Source of the DNA: an uncultured Verrucomicrobiota bacterium
GTDB taxonomy: Bacteria > Verrucomicrobiota > Verrucomicrobiae > Verrucomicrobiales > DEV007
DNA length: 28,304 nt
Reading direction: 5' to 3'
NCBI GenBank assembly: GCA_902591645.1
Contig: CACJBM010000019.1
Span: forward strand, 1 to 28,304
Shown: positions 17,570 to 26,174 of the stretch, in pieces
Numbering within the stretch: the stretch's first letter is position 1
How the letters are laid out: each line of letters starts with the position of its first letter
Position numbers and translations under genes: made by a program
Notes under the pieces: model-generated
The model's database searches: none
What the model saw: only the letters and a program-made list of their open reading frames with translations
What the model was told of the DNA's origin: nothing

Positions 17570-18484
17570 ATGAGGCCCTTGAATATAATTTTTCTGACAT
17601 TGTTTCTAGTGTCCGTGATTGAGATTCGAGGCTATGCACAAGAATCAGATCTTGATCGGCTCAAGGCAGGATTTAATAATAAGATTGATGAGGTTCTTAA
17701 CCCGCTCATTAAGAGGCACCTTCAATCGTTACTTAATTTGGAAAAAACTCTTGCTCAGCGACAGAAGCTTGAAGATGCCTTATTAGTCAGAGAAGAGAGG
17801 ACGCGCCTTTCCTCGGTCAAGGGAACGGCAGTTCTATTGGGATTGCCTGATGCTCCATCGCAGTTGAAGACGCTCGTATCCAGATTCCAAAGAGAGTCTT
17901 TGTCTTTAGTCAGGACTTGGGAGAGTAAATACGATAAAGCATTAATGAGTCTTGAAACTAGACTCACGAAATCAGCTAAATTAAATGAGGCGTTACTCGT
18001 AAAAAAAGAATTAAAATCGTTCCGTGACAAGATTGCTTTGCGCGATGGGAATGGTGGAGGAGACACAAAGAGTGAGAAATCAGGTAAAGTTGATTATGCG
18101 CTTGCCTCGGAAGGCGCGACTGCAAAGGCACAGCAATCCGCTGAATCTTTAATTGATGGTGATTTGAGGCACAGTGGAAGTGAGGGATTTGCTTGGGGTT
18201 CTTATCCGTCGGAGTTCATTGTTACTTTTCCAAAGAATCGGAAGATAGGAGAAATAAATTTTCTTCTCTATGACAAAGATCGATCAAGGAAGTATGCCTA
18301 TCAGCTTTTTGTCTCACGCCGCGAAGGAGGTGATTGGGAGATGATATCTGACCATTCGGAGAAGCCTTCCAGTGGCTGGCAGAAACATAATTTTGCTCCA
18401 ACTAGCTTAAAGAAAATAAAGATTCTTGGACTCTTTAACACGGCGAATAAAAACTTTCAGATAGTTGAGGTTGAGGCCCGTTAA
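17570..18484 (+). CDS. Secreted coiled-coil protein with discoidin-like C-terminal domain
   Basis: Exported protein of unknown function. I start at the ATG 17570, which yields a signal peptide MRPLNIIFLTLFLVS...GYAQ; an in-frame TTG at 17534 would add 12 residues. Numbering from the ATG, residues 28-155 are helical with heptad-like Leu/Lys/Glu content (LNLEKTLAQRQKLEDALLV and a near repeat KSAKLNEALLVKKELKSF), suggesting two matching coiled-coil halves. A Gly/Ser linker follows, then about 125 residues shaped like an F5/8 type C (discoidin) beta-sandwich (SLIDGDLRHSGSEGFAWGSY, FIVTFPKNRKIGEINFLLYD, IKILGLFNTANKNFQIVEVE). Discoidin folds bind sugars, so attachment to the polysaccharide made by the neighbours is a reasonable inference. 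Confidence 0.78.
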   Translation: MRPLNIIFLTLFLVSVIEIRGYAQESDLDRLKAGFNNKIDEVLNPLIKRHLQSLLNLEKTLAQRQKLEDALLVREERTRLSSVKGTAVLLGLPDAPSQLKTLVSRFQRESLSLVRTWESKYDKALMSLETRLTKSAKLNEALLVKKELKSFRDKIALRDGNGGGDTKSEKSGKVDYALASEGATAKAQQSAESLIDGDLRHSGSEGFAWGSYPSEFIVTFPKNRKIGEINFLLYDKDRSRKYAYQLFVSRREGGDWEMISDHSEKPSSGWQKHNFAPTSLKKIKILGLFNTANKNFQIVEVEAR

Positions 18485-18546
18485 AGGCACTGATCCGATC
18501 GATTAGGAAATCCTGTTACTCGGTTTTCCTGACAAAATAAACATTT

Positions 18547-20019
18547 ATGTCTCGCATTCAGAAGACGGCTTATCTTTCTGCATCACAGGTAATTACGACT
18601 TTGTCTACACTTGCCGTTGCGGTGGCTCTTTCACGTGTATTGGAGACCAAGGCAGAGTATGGAACCTATCAACAAACCTTACTAGTATACACGTTCATAG
18701 CGCCCTTACTGGCTCTAGGGTTACCAGCGGCGACCTTTTATTTTATTCCAAGGAACCGAGGCAAAGAGAAGAGCGTTTTGATCAATGGGCTAGCGGCATT
18801 AATAACTAGTGCTTCATTGTTTGCTTTGTTTTGCGTTACCTTAGGGCCCATTTTTATACCTAATTGGTTCGGTAATTCAGATCTTCTGTCGACTATTCCG
18901 TGGTTGGCTCTTTACGGGCCAGCGACTCTGATTCTGGTATTTATTTCTTCTGCTTTGGTTGCGATAGGGCGTCCTAAGACCAGCGCTCTATTCACAGCAA
19001 TCTTCAGACTGTCCATGGCCTGCGCAGTTGTGTTGTCAGCCATTATTTATACTTCGGTAAATATTTCTTTGGGCGTTCAGGCTATGGTATGTTTTGCAGG
19101 AGCAATTCTTGGCATAGGGCTCATTTGGCAAGCCACGTCAAAAAGTAAAAGTCCGTCCCTATTGCCCTCATTGAGTGGTGTCAGCACGCAATTAAAGTAT
19201 GCAGTTCCTCTTGGTCTCGGAGCAATGCTGGAGGGTATGGCTTTGGCCATTGATAAGGTGATAGTATCCTTATTTTGTTCTACTGAAGAGTATGCAGTTT
19301 TTGTGAATGGAGCTATGGAAGTTCCTTTAATAGCGGCGATAACAGTGGCTGCAGGAGCAGTAATGTTGCCTGAAATTGTCACGGCATTCAGTAACAATGA
19401 TCGGTCTAAGGCATTAGAATTGTGGAAACTGATGGTGAAGAGAGTGGCTTTATTTTTATTGCCCGCAGGCTTTCTCTTTTACTTGGTTTCTGAGGAATTG
19501 ATGGTGGTGCTTTATTCGGAAACTTTTAAAGAAAGCGCGGATCCTTTTAGGATTTATATGCTAATGCTTCCGGCTAGAGTCGCTTACTTTGGTATGTTAT
19601 TTCAAGGTGCCGGAAAGACACACCTTGTTCTTTTAAGGGCAGTCATAACGCTCTTTTTAAATACGATGATTACGTATTTATTGGTAAGAAAATTTGGGAT
19701 GTCTGGAGCGGCTTGGGGAACTGTGGCAGTTGTTTGGTTTTTTGTTGTTCCATATTGTGTGATTCAATGCAGTAAGTTTGTTGAATCTAGGTGGAATGCT
19801 TTTCTGCCTTATCGTTATATTTTGGCTGTAGGAGCAGTGTCAGCAGTAGCAGCACTAGGTGCTTGGTATTTGAGTGGTCTTTTTGAGATTAGAACAGCAT
19901 TATCTGCCGGTATACTCAAAGGTTTTATTTATGTCTTTGGAGTAAGTATTTTGATGGCAATTTTCTTTCGTGAAGATTGTCTTCATATATATAAACAACT
20001 AAAGTCGAGGCTTCGATGA
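18547..20019 (+). CDS. Wzx-type polysaccharide flippase (MOP superfamily)
   Basis: Inner-membrane protein of 490 residues that flips lipid-linked repeat units to the periplasm. It is hydrophobic throughout with about 12-14 predicted helices, opening MSRIQKTAYLSASQVITTLSTLAVAVALSRVLETKAEYGTYQ (read in parts: SASQVITTLSTLAVAVALSR then AEYGTYQQTLL), typical of Wzx/RfbX. Later segments include ALGLPAATFYFIPR, YAVPLGLGAMLEGMALAIDK and a mid-protein VSLFCSTEEYAVF. It has the family length and sits among glycosyltransferase genes. The gap to wecB is 24 bp. No Shine-Dalgarno motif precedes the ATG. Confidence 0.92.
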   Translation: MSRIQKTAYLSASQVITTLSTLAVAVALSRVLETKAEYGTYQQTLLVYTFIAPLLALGLPAATFYFIPRNRGKEKSVLINGLAALITSASLFALFCVTLGPIFIPNWFGNSDLLSTIPWLALYGPATLILVFISSALVAIGRPKTSALFTAIFRLSMACAVVLSAIIYTSVNISLGVQAMVCFAGAILGIGLIWQATSKSKSPSLLPSLSGVSTQLKYAVPLGLGAMLEGMALAIDKVIVSLFCSTEEYAVFVNGAMEVPLIAAITVAAGAVMLPEIVTAFSNNDRSKALELWKLMVKRVALFLLPAGFLFYLVSEELMVVLYSETFKESADPFRIYMLMLPARVAYFGMLFQGAGKTHLVLLRAVITLFLNTMITYLLVRKFGMSGAAWGTVAVVWFFVVPYCVIQCSKFVESRWNAFLPYRYILAVGAVSAVAALGAWYLSGLFEIRTALSAGILKGFIYVFGVSILMAIFFREDCLHIYKQLKSRLR

Positions 20020-20043
20020 AGCGTTTGTCGTAAAATAATTGCA

Positions 20044-21117
20044 ATGAAATGTGTTACAGTTCTCGGGGCCCGTCCTCAATTTGTTAAGGCTGCTCCTGTC
20101 AGTGCAGCGATGATTGATTCAGGAATAGATGAGGTCTTGGTCCATACTGGTCAGCATTTTGATTATGAAATGTCTCAAGTTTTTTTTGATGAGCTGAATA
20201 TACCAGAGCCAAAACATAATCTTTCCATTTCTGGAGGATCGCACGGCCGCATGACTGGTAGGATGCTAGAAGCTGTGGAGGCTGTGATTGATAAAGAAAG
20301 CCCGGACTGTGTCTTAGTTTACGGAGACACAAATTCGACCCTTTCTGGGTCACTTGCGGCTGCAAAGCTTCATGTGCCTGTTGCTCATATGGAAGCCGGA
20401 ATCCGTAGTTATAATAAAAATATGCCGGAGGAAATTAATAGAATTTTAACCGATCATGTTTCTTCTCTTCTCCTTTGTCCGAGCGATACGGCTGTGGTGA
20501 ATTTGCAAAAAGAAGGGATCGTTGATGGAGTGATGATGGTGGGTGATGTGATGGCTGATGCTGCTCAGCTTGCAAATCATATAGTTAAAGATGATCCAGA
20601 CTACCTGCCTAGCATTGAGGGGTTTGATTGGGAGCAGGGCTATGACCTTTTGACTTTGCACCGCGCTGAGAACACTGATGAAAAATCACGAATAGATTCA
20701 ATATTTGGAGCTCTAAATGAAATAAAAACTCCCTTGATTTTTCCTGTTCACCCTAGGACACGCGATGCGATAGCCAAGGCTAATGTTTTTTTATCTGATA
20801 ACATTATTATTTGTGAGCCCCTGAGTTATTTATCGATGACCGCTCTGATGAATAGAGCTTCGCGCGTCTTTACTGATTCAGGAGGTTTGCAGAAGGAAGC
20901 TTACTGGGCTAAGAAGCCTTGTATTACCTTACGTGAAGAAACGGAATGGGTTGAGACGCTCAATGATAATGCAAATCAATTAGTTGGTGCAAATACTCAA
21001 CTCATTCTTGAGGCAGTTGAAAAATCCAATGATGCAAAGTTCCGACCTGCGCTTTATGGGGACGGTAATTCGGCGCCACGTTGCGTTTCAGCTATCAATG
21101 AGTTGTTTCAGAAATAA
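20044..21117 (+). CDS. wecB: UDP-N-acetylglucosamine 2-epimerase (non-hydrolysing)
   Basis: Cytoplasmic enzyme that interconverts UDP-GlcNAc and UDP-ManNAc. It has 357 residues, close to the family length. Visible signatures: GARPQFVKAAPVSAAM at the N-terminus, HTGQHFDYEMSQVFFDEL, VYGDTNSTLSGSLAAAKL, the catalytic segment VAHMEAGIRSYN and PEEINRILTDHVS (Asp/Glu residues), LLTLHRAENTD with its catalytic His, and the nucleotide-binding TDSGGLQKEAYWAKKPCITL with REETEW. No wecC (UDP-ManNAc dehydrogenase) is visible, so UDP-ManNAc itself may be the product used, most simply by the WecG/TagA-type enzyme encoded at 16653. Confidence 0.96.
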   Translation: MKCVTVLGARPQFVKAAPVSAAMIDSGIDEVLVHTGQHFDYEMSQVFFDELNIPEPKHNLSISGGSHGRMTGRMLEAVEAVIDKESPDCVLVYGDTNSTLSGSLAAAKLHVPVAHMEAGIRSYNKNMPEEINRILTDHVSSLLLCPSDTAVVNLQKEGIVDGVMMVGDVMADAAQLANHIVKDDPDYLPSIEGFDWEQGYDLLTLHRAENTDEKSRIDSIFGALNEIKTPLIFPVHPRTRDAIAKANVFLSDNIIICEPLSYLSMTALMNRASRVFTDSGGLQKEAYWAKKPCITLREETEWVETLNDNANQLVGANTQLILEAVEKSNDAKFRPALYGDGNSAPRCVSAINELFQK

Positions 21118-21147
21118 ATCTTATTTCGTTCATTATTCCATTAGAGA

Positions 21148-22263
21148 ATGAAGATAGCTTATATAATTACATGGAACCTTGGTCATAATGACGGAGTCAC
21201 CAGAAAGGTATTGAGGCAAGTACGCGAATGGAAAAAATTGGGCCATGAAGTAGAAATTTTTTGTGCTACCGAGGAGATTACCAAGGCTGTCAATGGGGTT
21301 ACCTTTTTTAAAAAAGACCGTGTATGGAGTTCTATTTTTGCTGCCTTTAAGAATCGTAAAGTTTATACTAACCTTTGTGATCAGGTTATAAAGTATACTC
21401 CGGATATAGTTTATTTGCGTTGGGAGTTTCACAAAAGACCTTTGGCTCGATTGATGGAAAGGATTCCTACTATTATTGAAATAAATACTTTTTTCCAAGG
21501 TGAGTTTAGGAGGCGATCCAGAGAGAACTGGATAGAGAAAATTAGATACTGGTATTATCTATTAACTTACAAAAAATTTAATAAATGTTGTTTAGGTTTT
21601 GTCTCAGTTTGTAAAGAATATCTTCAATTGGGCCAATACGATAAATGGAATAAACCTCATTGCTATATTCCAAATTCTATTCCACTTGATAAAGAGCAAA
21701 AACCAATTGAATATTCAGCTCAGGAGATTTCCATTCCTAGATTAGTTTTCATAAGCTCAGGTATACAGCCATGGCATGGCCTAGATAATTTGATTGAATT
21801 AGCAGAAAAATCTGTAGGCGAACTTCAATTTGATTTAATTACGGGGTTTGATGTGGGTTATCTTGAGCTGCCTGAAAATATCAAAGTTCATTCTTTTCTG
21901 GAGAAAGACGAGTTTTTGGAGATCTTTAAAAATGCAGTAGCAGGAATCGGATCAGCAGGCCTTTATGAAAATGGCATGAATGAGGCATGCGTTCTTAAGC
22001 TTAGGGAATACTTATCAGCTGGTTTACCAGTTATAGTGCCTTATAAAGACACGGCTTTTCTTAATCAAAAGTCACCAGAGTGGTTTCTTGAGTTACCTAA
22101 CGAACCTAGTTCATTAGTTAACAACAAAGAGAAAATAATGGATTTTGTTGAAAGAATTAGAGGGCTTAGAGTTCAAACTAATGAAGTTTTTCCATATATT
22201 AGTAGTGAAAGATGGGAGGCAGAAAGAGTGAACTTTTTTAAACAAGTTCTTAAGATGAAATGA
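21148..22263 (+). CDS. GT-B glycosyltransferase (GT4-like)
   Basis: Cytoplasmic or membrane-associated sugar transferase of 371 residues; donor and acceptor are unknown. The N-terminal Rossmann part begins MKIAYIITWNLGHNDGVTRKV (glycine loop), with a membrane-facing basic segment (FHKRPLARLMERIP). The C-terminal domain has PRLVFISSGIQPWHGLDNLIEL and the nucleotide-sugar motif MNEACVLKLREYLSAGLPVIVPY, equivalent to the Ex7E region of GT4 enzymes (first Glu in NEACVLKLRE). By eye it is more AT-rich than its neighbours, which suggests separate acquisition, a common feature of variable genes in polysaccharide loci. Its TGA is 1 bp from the GTG of the next gene, so the two are translationally close. 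Confidence 0.85.
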   Translation: MKIAYIITWNLGHNDGVTRKVLRQVREWKKLGHEVEIFCATEEITKAVNGVTFFKKDRVWSSIFAAFKNRKVYTNLCDQVIKYTPDIVYLRWEFHKRPLARLMERIPTIIEINTFFQGEFRRRSRENWIEKIRYWYYLLTYKKFNKCCLGFVSVCKEYLQLGQYDKWNKPHCYIPNSIPLDKEQKPIEYSAQEISIPRLVFISSGIQPWHGLDNLIELAEKSVGELQFDLITGFDVGYLELPENIKVHSFLEKDEFLEIFKNAVAGIGSAGLYENGMNEACVLKLREYLSAGLPVIVPYKDTAFLNQKSPEWFLELPNEPSSLVNNKEKIMDFVERIRGLRVQTNEVFPYISSERWEAERVNFFKQVLKMK

Positions 22264-22264
22264 T

Positions 22265-25200
22265 GTGAAATTGAAACTTAATAAAGGATTTATATTTTAT
22301 TTTCAGCTTGTATTAATTGCATGCTTTACCAAGTCTGTTGCTCTAAGTGACGTTGTTAGGCTCCCTCTTGGTAAAGACTTACAGTCGATTATAAACGAGC
22401 AAGATAAGGGAACTAGTTTCCTTTTAGAAACTGGAATTCATCGTGGTCATGAGCTTGATTTGAAAGCTGGTGACACTTTAGTCGGGGAGGAGGGAGCGGT
22501 TCTTTCGGGTGCTGAACTTCTGACCGGTTGGAAATATGAAGATCCTTATTGGGTTCATGAGGGTCCGCATTCCAAAGTCATACCGCCATTGGATGATGAG
22601 ACGAGGGTCTGGGAGAAAAGAGCCAATTATCCGCATGATCTTTTTTGTGGTGATGTTCCTCTGATACAGAGGATGAGCCGCTCTTTGTATCTCTTAGAAG
22701 GTAAATATTGGTTCTATGATTACGAGGAAGATAAAATATATATTGGCTTTGATCCTTCTGGTTTGGAATTGGAATTGAGTGGATTGTGCCGTTACGGTTT
22801 GAAAGCGATGGGGCGAGGGGTGACATTACGGAATGTCCGCTTCGAGAACTATTCAACTTATGATCTAGATTCCGCAGTTGATTTGGGTCCCGAAGCATTA
22901 GTCGAAGGGTGTACCGTTTCCGGGAGCCACTGCATCGGTATCAGAATTTCTAGCAATTCAACAATTAGGGGTTCAGCTTTCAACTATAATGGGCTTGCTG
23001 GATTGCATAATGGCGGTGATGCGACACTTATAGAATTATGTGAGTTTGGCCACAATGGCTGGGCAGGTTTTTCCGGAGATTGGGCGAGGGGCGGCTGCAA
23101 AGTTCCCGGCGTTACCAATACTGTTTTGAGGCGTAATTATGCTCATCATAATATAGGCCCAGGTTTTTGGTTTGATATTAATGCCAATGGGAATCTGTTT
23201 GAGGAGAATCTGAGTGAGTTTAATTCTTGGGAAGGATTGATATATGAGTTGAGTTGTGGGTGTGAAATTCGCAAAAATATTCTGCGTTGGAATGGGTTAG
23301 ATCCAAGGGGAGGTCTTTTGTGGGGCGTTCCTTTTGTTATACAAAATGCGGAAAATGCTAACATCCATCATAATTACTTTGAGGCTTCTCCTGCTAATGG
23401 TGCGCGTGGGGGCGGGCTTTCGATAATTAATCAGTTCCGCCCTCAATACACTAATGGTATATGTGGTGAACATACTGCAGAAGGAAATCACATTCATAAT
23501 AACGTGATGGTCATGCCTAATGGAGGCTATAATGGTCTTCAGTATGGCTCATTTGGTTGGGATACTTATGATGATTTTCTTAAGGCTGGAAATGTATGGG
23601 AAAAGAATACGTATCTCTCGGGAAAGCCTACCCGTGGTAACTTTCATTGGTACGGTCCAGGCAAGAGAGCAGAAGATTTTGTTATAGAGTTTTTGAATTG
23701 GAATGAGTGGAGAGGCCGGGGTCAGGATAATGACAGTGTTCTGATTGGTAAGCACTCTTCATTCTTTAATCCATTCAATCCTGAATTAGATGATCTTATT
23801 CGCAAGACAACTGGTGTCAGTTATCAGGAGATCAAAGGTCCATTCGTGCAATTGGTTTCCGATGATGAAGATGATTCAGACAATGATGGCTTACCAGACG
23901 CTTGGGAGAAGTCCAATGGGTTAGATTGGACTTCGGAAGATGCTAGTTTGGATGCTGATTCGGATGGCCTTGAAAACATTGTTGAGTACCAGAGATCTAC
24001 AAACCCACAAAGACCAGACACTGACGGAGACGGAATTCCTGATGGTTGGGAATTGGCCCATGGTATCAACCCTCTATTTGAGGATTCCTTAATGGATCCT
24101 GATGAGGACAGTTTCACTAATCTTGAAGAATACGAATTAAATACAGAGCCTACAGTTGCTGATCAGTTGCAGCTGAGTGTTCCAGAAGATGGTTTAACGA
24201 TGTGGTTAAAATCAGGCGTCCCTATGAACACTGAGAATGTAGGTAGAATTTCGAGTTGGCAGGACTGGCGACTGAAGCAAAACCAACTAGATACGCCTTT
24301 TAATCACCAAGCGCCGGTCATTAATAATGAAACTCATAATGGGTATCCTCTAATTGATTTTAGCTCAGGTGATTTAAAATCAAGTAACAATGACGTGTTG
24401 GGAGATGCTAGTGAGGGTTGGACATTATTTAATGTTTTTAGAGTCAAAAAAATTAATGAAGGTTCAGATAAATTTGCCTTGATGGGGAACAGTGTTTGGA
24501 GGAAGAGTGGCTTTCGGTTGACTCTGGAACAAGGCCATTTGCATTTTTATTCTACTCAGTCAGAGGATCCAATTTCAGTGGGGGCTCACCGGAGGTTAAT
24601 TGATCAAGAGCTTGTCGTTATGACTTTATATTATGATGACATTAATAGGGAAGGTAGATTGTACTTAGATGGTATTGAGCAAGAAAGATCCAAGGGTCAT
24701 ATTCCATTTAATTCTGAGCCCTTATGGATTGGTCACATCGGAGGAATGCAATCTCAGAAAGCTGAACATGCGGAAATCTTAACTTATGATAGGCCATTGG
24801 ATCATGCCGAAAGAAAAGCAGTCGAAGCTATGCTTTTGGGTAAATATAAATCATCTGGTTCCCTAACCAATGATTCAGATAATGATGGAATCTCAGACTG
24901 GTGGGAGATGGAATATGGGGCAATTGAAATTGCGCAAGGAGACTCTGATTCTGACGGTTTGTCCAATCTTGAGGAATATATTAATCGCACTAATCCTCAT
25001 GTTCCTGATACGGATGGAGATGGCCTAACTGATGCTTGGGAATTATCGAATGGGTGGAATCCTAGGCTAGATGATTCGGTCGTAGATATTGATTCTGATG
25101 GTTTAGACTCGGTAAAAGAAATGGAATTAAAAACGAATTCGGAACGGGCCGATACTGATGGTGACCTTATGAATGATGGTTGGGAATTTATCAATGGGTT

Positions 25201-26116
25201 AGATCCCTTATTTGATGATGCGGATGAAGATCCGGATCAAGACGAGTTAAAGAACCTAGATGAATTCCTAAACAATACTTTAGCACAGAACCCTGATTCG
25301 GATATGGATTCTCTTTCCGATTCTTGGGAAATTATTAATGGATGGGATCCCCTTAAGAACGCAATAGAAAATGATTCTGATTCTGATGGGCTCACTGACT
25401 TTGAAGAGTTTCGTTATGAAACAGACATAGCATCCGTTGATACCGATAATGATAAAATTTCTGATGCTGATGAGGTTAAAAATAATCTGAATCCTCTGGC
25501 GAATGATGCGGATGAGGATCCGGATTCGGATGGCCTAATTAATTTATCTGAGATAAATCTAGGGACTGACCCTTTTCTTAAGGATACAGATTCTGATGGT
25601 ATGCCGGACGGTTGGGAGTCAAAGAACAGAATGAATGCTCTTTCAGATGACGCTTTTGAGGATTTTGATTTTGATTCTATAAGTAATTTTTCTGAGTATG
25701 TGAATGGAACTGATCCGATCGAATGGATCGATATTGATGAGGACGGGATGCATGATCTTTGGGAACTGCAATCAGGTTTGAGAGTAGATGCCGTGGATAG
25801 AGATGAGGATCCGGACCAAGACAATGTTCCCAATCTCATAGAGTTTATATTAGGTGGAGATCCTTACGATAAGACAAAGGCCCCTGGAATGGTAGTTCAG
25901 GGAATGAATAGTAAAAGCAAGGAAATTTCGTACAACGTGCTGAAATCACGCTATTATTTTTATAGAATTAATCTTGAGAGATTGAATCCTAATAATAGTT
26001 GGGAAGAAGTGCTGAATTTTGATCAAGACGTTAAGGCTCTTGATCTTAGTTCGAAAATACTAGATGGATTGCACGACAGGTCAGTTTATCGTATCAGGAT
26101 GGAAAGGTTGCCTTGA
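22265..26116 (+). CDS. Giant secreted beta-helix / thrombospondin-3-like repeat / LamG-like protein
   Basis: Predicted extracellular protein of 1283 residues. The GTG start is followed by a signal peptide ending near residue 27 (FYFQLVLIACFTKSVALS). Residues about 40-520 form a right-handed parallel beta-helix (LETGIHRGHELDLKAGDTLVG, TLRNVRFENYS, CTVSGSHCIGIRISSNSTIRG, LRRNYAHHNIGPGFWFD, IHNNVMVMPNG), the fold of pectate lyases and alginate epimerases. Then come 18 calcium-type DxDxDG motifs in two blocks (533-629 and 870-1207) with a LamG/concanavalin-like domain between them (about 640-860: GLTMWLKSG, SGDLKSS, GRLYLDGIEQERSKG, LWIGHIGGM, EILTYDRPL). A C-terminal beta-sandwich of about 75 residues ends it. 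Its place inside the polysaccharide operon, overlapping no other gene, suggests it modifies, cleaves or anchors the polymer. No catalytic residues can be assigned. Confidence 0.85.
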   Translation: MKLKLNKGFIFYFQLVLIACFTKSVALSDVVRLPLGKDLQSIINEQDKGTSFLLETGIHRGHELDLKAGDTLVGEEGAVLSGAELLTGWKYEDPYWVHEGPHSKVIPPLDDETRVWEKRANYPHDLFCGDVPLIQRMSRSLYLLEGKYWFYDYEEDKIYIGFDPSGLELELSGLCRYGLKAMGRGVTLRNVRFENYSTYDLDSAVDLGPEALVEGCTVSGSHCIGIRISSNSTIRGSAFNYNGLAGLHNGGDATLIELCEFGHNGWAGFSGDWARGGCKVPGVTNTVLRRNYAHHNIGPGFWFDINANGNLFEENLSEFNSWEGLIYELSCGCEIRKNILRWNGLDPRGGLLWGVPFVIQNAENANIHHNYFEASPANGARGGGLSIINQFRPQYTNGICGEHTAEGNHIHNNVMVMPNGGYNGLQYGSFGWDTYDDFLKAGNVWEKNTYLSGKPTRGNFHWYGPGKRAEDFVIEFLNWNEWRGRGQDNDSVLIGKHSSFFNPFNPELDDLIRKTTGVSYQEIKGPFVQLVSDDEDDSDNDGLPDAWEKSNGLDWTSEDASLDADSDGLENIVEYQRSTNPQRPDTDGDGIPDGWELAHGINPLFEDSLMDPDEDSFTNLEEYELNTEPTVADQLQLSVPEDGLTMWLKSGVPMNTENVGRISSWQDWRLKQNQLDTPFNHQAPVINNETHNGYPLIDFSSGDLKSSNNDVLGDASEGWTLFNVFRVKKINEGSDKFALMGNSVWRKSGFRLTLEQGHLHFYSTQSEDPISVGAHRRLIDQELVVMTLYYDDINREGRLYLDGIEQERSKGHIPFNSEPLWIGHIGGMQSQKAEHAEILTYDRPLDHAERKAVEAMLLGKYKSSGSLTNDSDNDGISDWWEMEYGAIEIAQGDSDSDGLSNLEEYINRTNPHVPDTDGDGLTDAWELSNGWNPRLDDSVVDIDSDGLDSVKEMELKTNSERADTDGDLMNDGWEFINGLDPLFDDADEDPDQDELKNLDEFLNNTLAQNPDSDMDSLSDSWEIINGWDPLKNAIENDSDSDGLTDFEEFRYETDIASVDTDNDKISDADEVKNNLNPLANDADEDPDSDGLINLSEINLGTDPFLKDTDSDGMPDGWESKNRMNALSDDAFEDFDFDSISNFSEYVNGTDPIEWIDIDEDGMHDLWELQSGLRVDAVDRDEDPDQDNVPNLIEFILGGDPYDKTKAPGMVVQGMNSKSKEISYNVLKSRYYFYRINLERLNPNNSWEEVLNFDQDVKALDLSSKILDGLHDRSVYRIRMERLP
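23861..24151 (+). repeat. Coding repeats: two thrombospondin-3-like double units
   Basis: Two units (residues about 533-629), each pairing a DxDxDGxPDxWE motif with a DxDxDGxxNxxEY motif followed by TxP. The Asp spacing is that of calcium-binding TSP3/EF-hand-like loops. Confidence 0.85.
24872..25887 (+). repeat. Coding repeats: seven thrombospondin-3-like double units
   Basis: Residues about 870-1207 hold 14 further motifs, alternating WE-type and EY/EF-type, in seven units of roughly 45-50 residues. Several Asp positions have decayed (for example DGDLMND, DFDFDSISN). The DNA copies share phrases such as GATGAGGATCCGGA but have diverged, so the array is old rather than freshly expanded. Confidence 0.85.
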
Positions 26117-26174
26117 AGGCAGTAACCCATATTATCGGTATTCAATTCTTGAAAAACTATTTAGTTAATTTTAG

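Noticed and set aside
23824..25839. Serine/proline-rich minus-strand ORFs opposite the repeat region
   Set aside because: They are antisense readings of the Asp/Gly-rich TSP3 repeats, whose codon bias removes stop codons on the other strand.
23861..25887. CRISPR or tandem DNA repeat array
   Set aside because: The repeats are diverged, in frame and encode calcium-type protein motifs; there are no constant repeats with unique spacers.
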